DNA of 17,617 nucleotides from Proteobacteria bacterium UBA1673 (GCA_002320385.1 DCKN01000069.1:1-17617); one strand, 5' to 3'. Positions 1 through 7,437 are shown, numbered from the stretch's first letter. Numbers and translations: made by a program. The notes: generated by a model not told the origin, from the sequence alone.

Positions 1-555
1 CCAGTTGGCGAAGATCAAAAACAGCATTTAGAGTTAGCCAGAAATCTTGCGCAGCGATTCAATCATCACTTTAAAGAGATTTTTACCATCCCTGAGCCAA
101 TTATTCCAAAAATTGGTGCCAGAGTCATGGCATTGGGTGATCCAAGTAAAAAAATGTCAAAGTCAGACTCGACGCCAGCCAATACGATTTACTTACTTGA
201 TACACCCGAGAAAATAATTAAAAAAATTAAGCGGGCAGTTACAGACTCAGAAGGCACCATTGCGTTCGACGAAAATCGCTTAGGTATCAGTAATCTAGTC
301 AGTATTTATGCCGCAATAAGCGGTAAAAGTATTGAGCAAGTGGTGCAGGAATTTAACGGTGCAGGCTATGCGCCGTTCAAAACCGAGCTGGCAGATATCA
401 TCATTGAGACATTCAAGCCTATCAGGGAGCACTACGCAACAATCAGGCATGACGAAGATTATCTGTTAAAATGCTTAAATCGGGGTGCTGAAAAAGCACG
501 TACACAGGCAAGTCAAACATTAGCTGCGGTCTACGATGCAGTAGGTTTTTTGTAA
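1..555 (+). CDS. trpS: Tryptophan--tRNA ligase, 3' part (5' end outside window)
   Basis: This is the C-terminal 184 residues of tryptophanyl-tRNA synthetase, the cytoplasmic class I enzyme that charges tRNA-Trp. The frame is open from the first base. It reads PVGEDQKQHLELAR, the conserved segment before the KMSKS loop, followed by GARVM and the class I signature KKMSKSD (KMSKS at visible residues 51-55). The remainder is the helical anticodon-binding domain, ending in a TAA stop. An internal ATG at 127 could be taken as the start, but the homologous sequence clearly continues upstream, so the gene is truncated only by the window edge. sbcB starts 17 nt downstream on the same strand, so co-transcription is plausible. 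Nothing in the visible part looks defective. Confidence 0.95.
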   Translation, partial: PVGEDQKQHLELARNLAQRFNHHFKEIFTIPEPIIPKIGARVMALGDPSKKMSKSDSTPANTIYLLDTPEKIIKKIKRAVTDSEGTIAFDENRLGISNLVSIYAAISGKSIEQVVQEFNGAGYAPFKTELADIIIETFKPIREHYATIRHDEDYLLKCLNRGAEKARTQASQTLAAVYDAVGFL

Positions 556-572
556 AGCAATAAGAGAGTATT

Positions 573-1997
573 GTGACAACGTATTTATTTTATGATCTTG
601 AAACATCTGGCCTTAGTAAGCCATTTGACCAGATCCAGCAGTTTGCTGGAAAGAGGCTTGATCGATCATTTAACGAAGTAGAGAGTTGTTTTTTAGAAGC
701 AAAAATTGCACCGGACATCATACCATCACCATATGCGGTCATGACGCACCAGATTAGTCTAGATGGCGATGATGCGCGAATGACAGAGCAGCAAGCAGTT
801 GAGCAAATTCATGCCATGATCAATCAGCCGAATACCATCAGTATTGGTTACAATACACTTGGATTTGATGACGAGTTTCTCAGATTCGCTTTCTACCGGC
901 ATTTGCTAGCGCCTTACACGCATCAATACGCCAATGGCTGCACGCGTTTTGATGTATTTCCCCTTGCTGTTTTTTATTTCTTATATGAAAAAGAAGCTTT
1001 AGGCTGGCCAGAGATCGATGGTAAAGTATCCCTAAAACTTGAGCATATTGTTACCGAGAATGATTGGTTTCAGGGTCGCGCTCACCATGCCATGAACGAT
1101 GTAGATGCAACCATACGCCTTGCTAAGCATCTACAAGAGGCAAATCCCGAGATGTGGCAATATTTAATCGGTTATTTCGATAAAAAAATCGACCAGGACC
1201 GGATAGCAGCCCTGCCACAGGCATTCAAGCAACATGAAGATTTTCGTTACGGGTTGATGGTTAATGCCAAATTTGGCGCTAATCATACCTATCAGTCTAT
1301 GGTTCTAGCTTTGGGGAGTCATCTTCACTATAAAAATCAGACAACATGGTTGCGCTTAGATAAATGTGATTTAACCAGTCTCGACTTTGCCGAGTGTGAG
1401 AGTCAGGGGCTCATCATCAGGAAAAAATATGCTGAGCCAGGATTTTTACTACCACCCAGTGAGCATTTTACGCGACATATGAGTCTGGATAGAATGAAAC
1501 AGGTCGAAAAAAATTTACAAATCATTCAAAAAGACTTCCAGCACTTTGAAATAATTCAACAGGAAGCGCGAGCGTATACCTACCCCGATCAGGATAATAT
1601 TGATGTTGATGCAGGTCTATACGAGCTCGGATTTCAAACTCGTGATGAGCAGCAGTGGTGTCGTGATTTTCATGTGGCATTACCAGCGGCTAAGAAAATC
1701 CTTCTAGATACTATGAAGAATCCTCATATTAAAGAACAGGCCCAAAGAATGATTTGGAGAGCAGATCAAAATAGTGATCCCGATATACAGCAACAGATGC
1801 AAAGCATTATCCAAAAAATATATCAAGAAAATGAAAAGACGGGCATATTTGATTATCGAGGATTCGAAAAAAGAGGGCTCCGTGATGTGTTACACGAACT
1901 AAGAGAAATAGAACAAAGCGGCCTAGACTCAGAGCAACAGCTGGCAATAAACCAATTCAAAAACTGGCTACAAGTACGTCGGCAAAAGAGCAGGTAG
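573..1997 (+). CDS. sbcB: Exodeoxyribonuclease I
   Basis: This 474-residue protein is exonuclease I, which degrades single-stranded DNA 3'-to-5' and acts in mismatch repair and recombination. The DEDDh (DnaQ-like) catalytic set is visible: FYDLETSG gives D8 and E10, GYNTLGFDDEF gives an Asp at 99/100, and HHAMNDVDAT gives H171 and D176, matching the E. coli D15/E17/D108/H181/D186 pattern. The length matches E. coli ExoI, and the C-terminal half fits the SH3-like and helical ExoI-specific domains. The start is GTG at 573, since the exonuclease fold begins at once with MTTYLFYDLET; an AGAG stretch just upstream is a weak ribosome-binding site. It lies 17 nt after trpS and 7 nt before the hydrolase gene, suggesting an operon-like run. 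Confidence 0.95.
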   Translation: MTTYLFYDLETSGLSKPFDQIQQFAGKRLDRSFNEVESCFLEAKIAPDIIPSPYAVMTHQISLDGDDARMTEQQAVEQIHAMINQPNTISIGYNTLGFDDEFLRFAFYRHLLAPYTHQYANGCTRFDVFPLAVFYFLYEKEALGWPEIDGKVSLKLEHIVTENDWFQGRAHHAMNDVDATIRLAKHLQEANPEMWQYLIGYFDKKIDQDRIAALPQAFKQHEDFRYGLMVNAKFGANHTYQSMVLALGSHLHYKNQTTWLRLDKCDLTSLDFAECESQGLIIRKKYAEPGFLLPPSEHFTRHMSLDRMKQVEKNLQIIQKDFQHFEIIQQEARAYTYPDQDNIDVDAGLYELGFQTRDEQQWCRDFHVALPAAKKILLDTMKNPHIKEQAQRMIWRADQNSDPDIQQQMQSIIQKIYQENEKTGIFDYRGFEKRGLRDVLHELREIEQSGLDSEQQLAINQFKNWLQVRRQKSR

Positions 1998-2004
1998 AGC
2001 TGCG

Positions 2005-2985
2005 ATGTTAAGTTATAGATATTTTATCACCAAACTGACGATAATGCTTGGAGGAAGAGCGCTAAAGAAACTGCTACTGGGAATTGTGGATGCGGAAAGT
2101 CAAGACCAGATGGTGCGCACAGCAAAAAACAGCAGACACGGCTTAGATAACATGCGTTATTGGTTCAGGCGAAATAGGCAAGTCGCTCCGCCAAAAGAAA
2201 TCGATGTGGCTGGGGTGCGGGTTTTCACCTACGCTGCTGACAAGGGCAATACTTCAGGCGTGCCGGTGATTCTATTCCACGGAGGTGGGTTTATTGTTGG
2301 CAGTCATCAATCACACGGCGCATTTGCCAGTGAGCTGGCTGCGGCAACGGGCAGTATGGTCTATCTTGTGGAGTATCCACTATTTCCTGAGGTGGCAATA
2401 CAGGAAATGATTCAAGCCTGCGAGGCAGTTGTGCATAATCTTGTGGATAAGAAAAACCGAAATAGATTTGTGTTATATGGGGATTCTGTTGGAGGCTTCC
2501 TGGCATGCCAGGTGATTGCCGCACGAATTCAACAACGGCTAAGATTACCAGATCGGTTGTATTTACTTTCTCCATTAATACAGCATCGCTTTAGTTTTGA
2601 TGCAAAGGCTGTGAAATCAAAAATCAAAACAGATGATATTTTGGGGCCTACCTATGATTTAGTCATGGAAAATGATGCGGTTAGGAAGAAGGCGCTCAAA
2701 AAGCTTGGCTGTGATACAGTGACTGAATTGCTTGATCTAACCTCTGAGACGGTGGCGAAATTTCCGCCCGTTCATATTACTTATGATCGCGACGAAGTAT
2801 TGGCGTGGGAAATCCAGTCGTGGATTAAAAAGCTAAAAGCAGAAAAAGTTAGCCTTGTGGATAACTCAGTGGATAATGGGTTTCACGCGTTCGCGGTTTA
2901 TAACTATCTTGCAATCAGCAAGAACTATTATCTAACCTTAAGTAACGACTTTAAGGTACATATTAGAAAAAAAAATAGAAGCTAG
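2005..2985 (+). CDS. Alpha/beta hydrolase, hormone-sensitive-lipase-like esterase
   Basis: This 326-residue protein belongs to the alpha/beta-hydrolase fold. HGGGFIVGS (H92-G95) is the HGGG oxyanion motif of the HSL or family IV esterases. YGDSVGGFLA holds the nucleophile elbow, with Ser161 in a GDSxG context. Asp261 or Asp263 in YDRDE and His294 in NGFHAF complete the likely triad. The natural substrate cannot be read from sequence; family members hydrolyse short-chain acyl esters. The first 25 residues are moderately hydrophobic and may associate with the membrane, but there is no clear signal peptidase site. The ATG start lies 7 nt after the sbcB stop. greA, downstream, is on the opposite strand and convergent. 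Confidence 0.85.
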   Translation: MLSYRYFITKLTIMLGGRALKKLLLGIVDAESQDQMVRTAKNSRHGLDNMRYWFRRNRQVAPPKEIDVAGVRVFTYAADKGNTSGVPVILFHGGGFIVGSHQSHGAFASELAAATGSMVYLVEYPLFPEVAIQEMIQACEAVVHNLVDKKNRNRFVLYGDSVGGFLACQVIAARIQQRLRLPDRLYLLSPLIQHRFSFDAKAVKSKIKTDDILGPTYDLVMENDAVRKKALKKLGCDTVTELLDLTSETVAKFPPVHITYDRDEVLAWEIQSWIKKLKAEKVSLVDNSVDNGFHAFAVYNYLAISKNYYLTLSNDFKVHIRKKNRS

Positions 2986-3059
2986 GCAGTTTTCTGCGTC
3001 AATACACATGTGAAACACAGTTGTGCGTAGTGTGCAAAAGAAGGCGGCTTGATACGTAA

Positions 3060-3533
3060 TTAAATATACTCAATCGACACAATTTCGTAAAACTGTGAGC
3101 CGCTGGGTGTCGAAACTTCGATTTCATCCCCAACCATTTTCCCGATACAAGATCGTGCAATTGGAGACGTGATAGAAATCTTTCCTTGGCCTAGATTGGC
3201 CTCTTCTTCTCCGACGATTTGAGCCTTGATCGTGCGTTCCACAGACTCGTTATAAATAGTCACTGTAGCGCCAAATACAACAGTATCTCTATGGCTAATT
3301 TTACTCACATCAATGACTTGAGCATTTTTAAGACGCTCTTGAATAAAACGAACTCGTGCCTCAGATAAACCTTGCTTTTCTTTAGCTGCGTGGTATTCAG
3401 CGTTTTCTTTCAGGTCGCCATGTTCACGCGCTTCAGAAATCGCACGAGCCAGTACGGGTCGATCCTCAATGAGGTTTTGAAGCTCAGTGCGCAGCATTTG
3501 CTCCCCAGATTTTGTCATTGGTATTTTTGTCAC
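3060..3533 (-). CDS. greA: Transcription elongation factor GreA
   Basis: GreA enters the RNA polymerase secondary channel and stimulates cleavage of backtracked transcripts. The 157-residue product has the N-terminal coiled coil with the family signature AREHGDLKENAEYHAAKEKQ; the tip acidic residues are D40 and E43, equivalent to E. coli D41 and E44. A C-terminal FKBP-like domain follows. The start is GTG at 3533: the product MTKIPMTKSG aligns residue for residue with the E. coli start MQAIPMTLRG, whereas the in-frame ATG at 3518 would remove five conserved residues. A GGGA stretch upstream is a weak Shine-Dalgarno. It is transcribed divergently from the secreted beta-solenoid gene and converges on the hydrolase. 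carB, often upstream of greA, is absent here. Confidence 0.96.
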   Translation of the reverse strand: MTKIPMTKSGEQMLRTELQNLIEDRPVLARAISEAREHGDLKENAEYHAAKEKQGLSEARVRFIQERLKNAQVIDVSKISHRDTVVFGATVTIYNESVERTIKAQIVGEEEANLGQGKISITSPIARSCIGKMVGDEIEVSTPSGSQFYEIVSIEYI

Positions 3534-3631
3534 AGTTTATTCCCAAGAATATTGACCTTAGATTAGCATAAGCCTTTGAAAAAGAAAAGCAATACCGATT
3601 TATTTGCAGTAATATAAAATTCATCACGGTA

Positions 3632-3659
3632 TTGTACAGAATAAGTCTAGCGATAAAAT
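3632..3659 (+). promoter_or_regulatory. Candidate sigma70 promoter for the beta-solenoid/peptide/ATP-grasp island
   Basis: TTGTAC (3632-3637) and TAAAAT (3654-3659) are separated by 16 nt and lie 26 nt before the ATG at 3686, inside the divergent gap between greA and the beta-solenoid gene. The -35 element matches consensus at four of six positions and the -10 at five of six. It is a pattern match only; the region is AT-rich and other pairings are possible. Confidence 0.35.
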
Positions 3660-3685
3660 AGTCTTCCCATTAATGAGGTTATTAT

Positions 3686-4219
3686 ATGTCTATAAACATA
3701 GATTTAAGATCAGTGCTTAGTGTATTCATGCTAGGTTCATGCGCATTTGCTAATACGGTATGTCAAAAAACCCCAGGCACATTGGTTTGTCATCATGGAG
3801 AAACTGAAGTGATCAATACATCTGGTATTTTTAGAGCAGAGGGCACAAGCATCAAAAAGAAGGTATCAGTGAAAGGCCAGGCAATCATTAGAGCAGGAAA
3901 AATAAACGATATGAAGATTATAGGAGGATTAGTGCTTGAAGATTCCTCTGTGCTAGGGCAAGTGGTTATTCATGGATTTTTGAATTCGCGAGGCTCAACT
4001 TTTCATAAAACAATGACAATCTACGGAGCAAATCTTCAAGCTGAGTCAACAAAGTTTGAAGATGTGATTGTTGACGGAAGTGAGAAGATTGCAAGAGTAA
4101 GCCTACAAGACAAAACAATTGTCAATGGGAATATCATTTTCAAGGGAAGTCCTGGAGTTGTGATGCTGGGCTCACAGTCTAAAATTTTGGGCAAGATCAT
4201 CAATGGAAAACAAGCTTAG
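3686..4219 (+). CDS. Exported bactofilin-like beta-solenoid protein of unknown function
   Basis: This 177-residue protein begins with a signal sequence ending around AFA|NT at residue 23; LGSC at 16-19 is also lipobox-like, so a lipoprotein is possible. From about residue 40 the chain consists of short, regularly spaced hydrophobic strands, for example SVKGQAIIRAGKINDMKIIGG and VLGQVVIHGFLNSRGSTF, each turn returning to Gly, Ser or Asn. This is the look of a one-domain beta-solenoid such as bactofilins. Comparable exported proteins are, from memory, common in Legionella relatives; I cannot name a function. Cys26 and Cys35 could form a disulphide. A good GAGG ribosome-binding site (3675-3678) precedes the ATG. 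Its TAG stop overlaps the ribosome-binding site of the following 50-residue peptide gene, so the two are probably translated from one message. Confidence 0.7.
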   Translation: MSINIDLRSVLSVFMLGSCAFANTVCQKTPGTLVCHHGETEVINTSGIFRAEGTSIKKKVSVKGQAIIRAGKINDMKIIGGLVLEDSSVLGQVVIHGFLNSRGSTFHKTMTIYGANLQAESTKFEDVIVDGSEKIARVSLQDKTIVNGNIIFKGSPGVVMLGSQSKILGKIINGKQA

Positions 4220-4227
4220 GAGAAAAA

Positions 4228-4380
4228 ATGCAAGAACTAATTCATAATCAGCTGCAGGAGGAGATCATTCTAACCTTCCAAGATTGCGATAAGACAATGA
4301 GCAAGGATGGGAAAGACGGTAAAGACGACGTCAGTAGTCTCGCGCATGGTTGCCAGTTTGGAAAAACAATTATGATCTGA
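4228..4380 (+). CDS. 50-residue Lys/Asp-rich peptide, candidate substrate of the downstream ATP-grasp ligase
   Basis: This short ORF runs from ATG at 4228 to TGA at 4378-4380. It is preceded by an excellent Shine-Dalgarno, AGGAGA, that overlaps the stop codon of the gene before it. The N-terminal part is helix-prone and leader-like (MQELIHNQLQEEIILTF). The C-terminal half is unusual: a block alternating Lys and Asp (DKTMSKDGKDGKDD, residues 21-34), then VSSLAHGCQFGKTIMI. Lys, Ser, Thr and Asp side chains are the donors and acceptors joined by graspetide-forming ATP-grasp ligases, and the next gene encodes such an enzyme. Two hairpins separate them, a layout often seen when a precursor is needed in excess over its enzyme. 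I do not recognise the peptide; the precursor role is inferred from position and composition. It could instead be an unrelated small protein. Confidence 0.55.
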   Translation: MQELIHNQLQEEIILTFQDCDKTMSKDGKDGKDDVSSLAHGCQFGKTIMI

Positions 4381-4393
4381 TAAGCAAAGCTTA
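4381..4393 (+). promoter_or_regulatory. Small hairpin immediately after the peptide gene
   Basis: TAAGC (4381-4385) and GCTTA (4389-4393) are perfectly complementary around an AAA loop and begin directly after the TGA of the 50-residue peptide. The stem is short (5 bp) and has no T-tract, so on its own it is weak. It matters mainly because a second, strong hairpin follows 21 nt later. Confidence 0.35.
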
Positions 4394-4414
4394 CAATCAT
4401 AGGGTCAAAAATCA

Positions 4415-4439
4415 TAAGCGGTATGAAACATACCGCTTA
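4415..4439 (+). promoter_or_regulatory. Strong hairpin between peptide gene and ATP-grasp gene
   Basis: TAAGCGGTATG (4415-4425) and CATACCGCTTA (4429-4439) form a perfect 11-bp stem closed by an AAA loop. The sequence after it is AATCAAACC, not a run of T, so it does not look like an intrinsic terminator in the + direction. It may protect the 3' end of a processed peptide mRNA, partly attenuate read-through into the ATP-grasp gene, or bind a protein. The ATP-grasp Shine-Dalgarno (GAGGAG) lies 18 nt downstream and is not inside the stem. Confidence 0.65.
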
Positions 4440-4470
4440 ATCAAACCGCTAATGTACGAGGAGCCTCAGT

Positions 4471-5325
4471 ATGAAAGATAATAAAGTGGTTCTGGTCATC
4501 GGAAATGTAGAAGATAGAGTCATACAATTTTTCGCAAAACAGTTAAACGGTCATGCTCAAAGAACATTTTGTTTTATTGACCAATCATTATTCGGATCAC
4601 AAATACACTTAACAAATAAGCAATGGAAACTCGCTAGTGGACGTGTTGTTGATCATCACCAAGTGGTTGGTGTTTGGAATCGCTTGGTAAGCTTGAGCTC
4701 TGAGACTGACTTATTAGCCAGAACAATGGAGCAGTATGCATGTTATTTAATGGATGAAGTTTATCCAAATGTCTTAAATCGACCAAAACATGGGATGAGC
4801 AACCACTCAAAGCAGTATCAAATTGACTGCATCACGACAAAAAAAATAAAAAAAGTAGAAAGCTATATCTGTGCAAATAATGAGTTAGATTGGGGCTTTC
4901 AGCGCCAAGAACTAATTCGAAAATCACTGAGTGGTATAAGATCTATTGTATGCCTTATGACACCCCAAGAAAAGAAACTTCGAATCGAGGCCCCGGAACT
5001 ATTTCAGCCATTCATTGAAGGCTTGAACATTCGAGTACACGTTATCAGTAATAAAGTCATCGCTTGCTGCTGTGAAAGTGAGTCAGTAGACTATCGCTAC
5101 ACCGATCAGGTTGATATGTATCGATTTGACTTGCCAGATTGGCTAGAAAAAGAATGTGTAAATATCAGTCAACAGTTACAAATACCATTTTCTGGTATTG
5201 ATTTGATTAAGAAAAAGCAGTCCTACTATTTACTTGAAGTGAACCCTGCGCCAGGTTACGCCTATTTTGATATTGATGGTAGTATATCCCGAGCCTTGCA
5301 TGAGTACTACATGGCTTTGATTTAA
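4471..5325 (+). CDS. ATP-grasp ligase, RimK/peptide-maturase type
   Basis: This 284-residue protein is an ATP-grasp enzyme, a family that makes amide or ester bonds through acyl-phosphates. Visible landmarks are a pre-ATP domain with VVGVWNRL (65-72) and NRPKHGMSNHSKQYQ (103-117), the ATP-contacting Lys151 in RKSLSGIRS, FQPFIEGLNIRVHVI (178-192), DYRY (207-210), Asp244 in GIDLIKKK, and the metal-binding EVNPAPG loop with Glu256 and Asn258. All catalytic positions I can place are intact, so it should be active. The pattern resembles standalone ATP-grasp proteins related to graspetide macrocyclases; the substrate is not stated by sequence. A strong GAGGAG site (4458-4463) precedes the ATG. The candidate substrate is the 50-residue peptide just upstream. 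Its 3' end overlaps the convergent FKBP-like gene by 4 nt. Confidence 0.85.
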   Translation: MKDNKVVLVIGNVEDRVIQFFAKQLNGHAQRTFCFIDQSLFGSQIHLTNKQWKLASGRVVDHHQVVGVWNRLVSLSSETDLLARTMEQYACYLMDEVYPNVLNRPKHGMSNHSKQYQIDCITTKKIKKVESYICANNELDWGFQRQELIRKSLSGIRSIVCLMTPQEKKLRIEAPELFQPFIEGLNIRVHVISNKVIACCCESESVDYRYTDQVDMYRFDLPDWLEKECVNISQQLQIPFSGIDLIKKKQSYYLLEVNPAPGYAYFDIDGSISRALHEYYMALI

Positions 5326-5738
5326 GGCGTTATGGGAGAGGGAAGATGGTGCAAGATACCGCCGATCTCTACCGAGTAGCGAACAGTCGTTTGTTTGGAA
5401 TTGATTTGCTCCACATGGTTGATGCGTCTGATGCCACCATTTTTCATCGGTCCGAACTGACCAGTACCTAAGACAGCTTCATTGAGATAAATTCTACTGT
5501 CATTCCCAGCAAAAACTACTTCGTAACCATCACTTGACGCCGCATGAATCGTTGCGTTGTCTGACAAGATCTGGCTTGTCAGTTTAACGCTTATCATATC
5601 TCCAGAGGAAATAGCTACGCCATTACCAATCTGAATATCTTCTACATTTTTCGAAAAAAGCTTTTCGCCACACTGGGCAGGTACAGATAAATTCGATAGC
5701 AATAAAACAATACTATATAAAATCAGAGGCTGCATCAT
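5322..5738 (-). CDS. Exported FKBP-like protein, divergent
   Basis: This 138-residue protein has a signal peptide (hydrophobic residues 5-18, cleavage near AQC|GE). The mature part reads like a minimal FKBP peptidyl-prolyl isomerase domain: a GNGVAISSGDMISVKL start resembling the family GxG-GDxVxVxY stretch, and MKNGGIRRI (98-106) matching the hallmark MKxGGxRRI of FKBPs. It ends in VRYSVEIGGIL, equivalent to the last strand. The substrate-pocket aromatics and the usual YG segment are not evident, so catalytic activity is doubtful. It would act in the periplasm. The stop codon overlaps the end of the ATP-grasp gene on the other strand. No clear Shine-Dalgarno precedes the double ATG at 5738/5735. 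Family assignment rests on motif reading only. Confidence 0.6.
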   Translation of the reverse strand: MMQPLILYSIVLLLSNLSVPAQCGEKLFSKNVEDIQIGNGVAISSGDMISVKLTSQILSDNATIHAASSDGYEVVFAGNDSRIYLNEAVLGTGQFGPMKNGGIRRINHVEQINSKQTTVRYSVEIGGILHHLPSPITP

Positions 5739-5917
5739 TGAGTACTAGATTAAATAGAAATAACTATAGAAATAATGAAGTAATAGAGGCATCAGGTCAA
5801 GAATATTAGAGCTAATTATGAGTGATAATGCCATGTATCTTGGAATAATATAATACGGTAGTGAAATTGATAAGAAACTTGATTAAAAATACAGGAATAT
5901 CTCAATGGAGTCTGCCA

Positions 5918-6823
5918 GTGAAAACAAATAAGGTTATGGTTGTGATGAGCAATCGTCAATTCGATCATTTTCTCATCAAGCAATTAGAGAAGTCAGGTAT
6001 AGAGTGTTTTAATTTGAGCCCTGATAGCGTCAACGATCTAAGTGTGCGCAGCTACTGTTGTCATCATGCCAGAGAGTGTATGATTGAGATCAAGTCAGGG
6101 GTATCGATCAAAATACAAGATATTTCAGGGATAATCATGCTTGATCATACATCCTGGCTTAGAGCCAAGCACAAAAATCATGACAAGCGATATTTTTACA
6201 AGAAAAGTGGATGGTTGGCTTTTTGGCTGCATGCGCTTCAACAGTCATCTGTAACAATCAATGCAATACACCACCAAATGCTCAGTCCAAGTTATTTATG
6301 TCTACCAAGACTATATAAGTTGATGCATAACAATGGAATAAAAGTACCTGATATTTCGTTTAATAGTATTGGTCTCGCGCCTTGCGAAAATAGTATCTTT
6401 ATGCGTGATTTAGGAATCCACTCTGATTTCTCAAACAAAAAAAAGGATCAATTTTTCTGTGTGGGTAAAAAACAAGGCTTATGGATTTTGGTGTTATGTT
6501 ATTGTCAGAGCATTGATGCGATATTACATGAAAAAAATGTACCAGTAGCCATTCCTAATGAATTAATAGAAAAAATATTAAAGATGTGTCAAGAATTAGC
6601 ATTTGACATCGCGGAGTGGCTTTTTTTATTCCATGATAATGAATGGATTGCCTATGGCGTCACAGCATGGCCAAATTGGTCAATTTGGACACACAGATGG
6701 CATAACGTCGCAAGAGTACTCAGCTTTCATATCAAGAACACTTCTAACCGCCACCAAAAAATCAAAACGAAAAAAATAATCCCACCGCTCACATTACCGC
6801 ATTACAATTCAATACATACGTGA
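5918..6823 (+). CDS. Degenerate ATP-grasp paralogue (pseudoenzyme candidate)
   Basis: The open frame begins at GTG 5861, but GTG 5918 is the better start. A GGAG site lies 7 nt upstream of it, and the resulting N-terminus, MKTNKVMVVMSN, aligns with the start of the neighbouring ATP-grasp enzyme, MKDNKVVLVIGN. The 301-residue product follows the same plan: a pre-ATP domain with GWLAFWLHALQQ and a NNGIKVPDISF segment, then a QGLWILVLCYC strand (186-196) in place of EGLNIRVHVIS, and YGVTAWPNW (about 246-254) where the active paralogue has EVNPAPG. The Glu/Asn metal ligands, the ATP-binding Lys and the conserved Arg are therefore missing. It may be a regulatory or substrate-binding partner of the active ligase. 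Homology is my inference from pattern alignment. Confidence 0.65.
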   Translation: MKTNKVMVVMSNRQFDHFLIKQLEKSGIECFNLSPDSVNDLSVRSYCCHHARECMIEIKSGVSIKIQDISGIIMLDHTSWLRAKHKNHDKRYFYKKSGWLAFWLHALQQSSVTINAIHHQMLSPSYLCLPRLYKLMHNNGIKVPDISFNSIGLAPCENSIFMRDLGIHSDFSNKKKDQFFCVGKKQGLWILVLCYCQSIDAILHEKNVPVAIPNELIEKILKMCQELAFDIAEWLFLFHDNEWIAYGVTAWPNWSIWTHRWHNVARVLSFHIKNTSNRHQKIKTKKIIPPLTLPHYNSIHT

Positions 6824-6830
6824 TTCATTT

Positions 6831-7394
6831 TTACATTGCCCATGGCGGATAAATAGACGGTTTTTGAATAGATTCTATGACATCCTCAACGCTCTGAGTT
6901 TTTTCTTGGAATTGTATCCACGGACAGTCACATGGGCTAGAGTTTTCTGGATAGCAGTCCATAGTCACAAGAGTTTTCGCCTCTTTTACAACCCATGGGT
7001 TAACGTACTGTGCGCCTTTAGGGTTTAGGTTGTCTAACAGTGATTTTGGCGATTGTACAATGATGTTTTTATGCATACTAACAGGAAACTCATTGGCATT
7101 GGGGCCTTTGTAAAGACAAAGTAAGTGTCCCATTTGTACACCTTTCCACTGGGCACCAAGAAAAATGGTGATCTTTTTTGTGAAAGAGCTTGTGGTGCTT
7201 TTCCAATCATCATCAGTACTCCATTCACTGGTTTTGGTATTGTACTTTAAGTCCGAAACTTTAGGGCACACTGAGGCTCCAGATAGAGGTAAAACACAAT
7301 ATGCAGAGTCATTTGCAAACGCTGATAAACAGGGAAAGAACAGTAGAGAGATGGGAAGATAAGCGAGTAGCATACGCAGAAAGTTTGTATTCAT
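6831..7394 (-). CDS. Small exported Cys-rich protein, unknown function
   Basis: This 187-residue protein has a clear signal peptide: hydrophobic residues 8-20, then CLSAFA|NDS with cleavage after residue 27. The mature protein has six Cys (33, 43, 93, 147, 155, 157), suggesting disulphides and periplasmic or extracellular localisation. The order CP (43-44), a Trp-containing stretch, GxxxCLYKG (90-97) and a C-terminal Cys cluster resembles small exported DUF3757-like proteins seen in Legionella relatives, but I would not assign the family firmly. It converges on the pseudo-ATP-grasp gene with only 7 nt between stop codons and lies downstream of xseA in the same orientation. No good Shine-Dalgarno is visible before the ATG. 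Confidence 0.6.
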   Translation of the reverse strand: MNTNFLRMLLAYLPISLLFFPCLSAFANDSAYCVLPLSGASVCPKVSDLKYNTKTSEWSTDDDWKSTTSSFTKKITIFLGAQWKGVQMGHLLCLYKGPNANEFPVSMHKNIIVQSPKSLLDNLNPKGAQYVNPWVVKEAKTLVTMDCYPENSSPCDCPWIQFQEKTQSVEDVIESIQKPSIYPPWAM

Positions 7395-7415
7395 ATATGA
7401 GCAAAAATCTTGTTA

Positions 7416-7437
7416 CTATGTTTTAAAATTAACATAG
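7416..7437 (-). terminator. Hairpin between xseA and the Cys-rich exported protein gene
   Basis: CTATGTT and AACATAG form a perfect 7-bp stem around an 8-nt AT loop, about 35 nt beyond the xseA stop codon. On the - strand a TTTTT run follows after roughly eight bases, so this is at best a poor intrinsic terminator; an AT-rich stem in a promoter region is equally possible. Position is good to within one base. Confidence 0.3.

Noticed and set aside
2986..3059. Possible bidirectional terminator between the hydrolase gene and greA (CACATGTG palindrome)
   Set aside because: The palindrome is short and no T-tract follows on either strand.
5755..5775. Direct repeat TAGAAATAA twice at a 12-nt period upstream of the pseudo-ATP-grasp gene
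   Set aside because: Short and in AT-rich sequence; only two copies, so chance is likely. It could be an operator but nothing else supports that.
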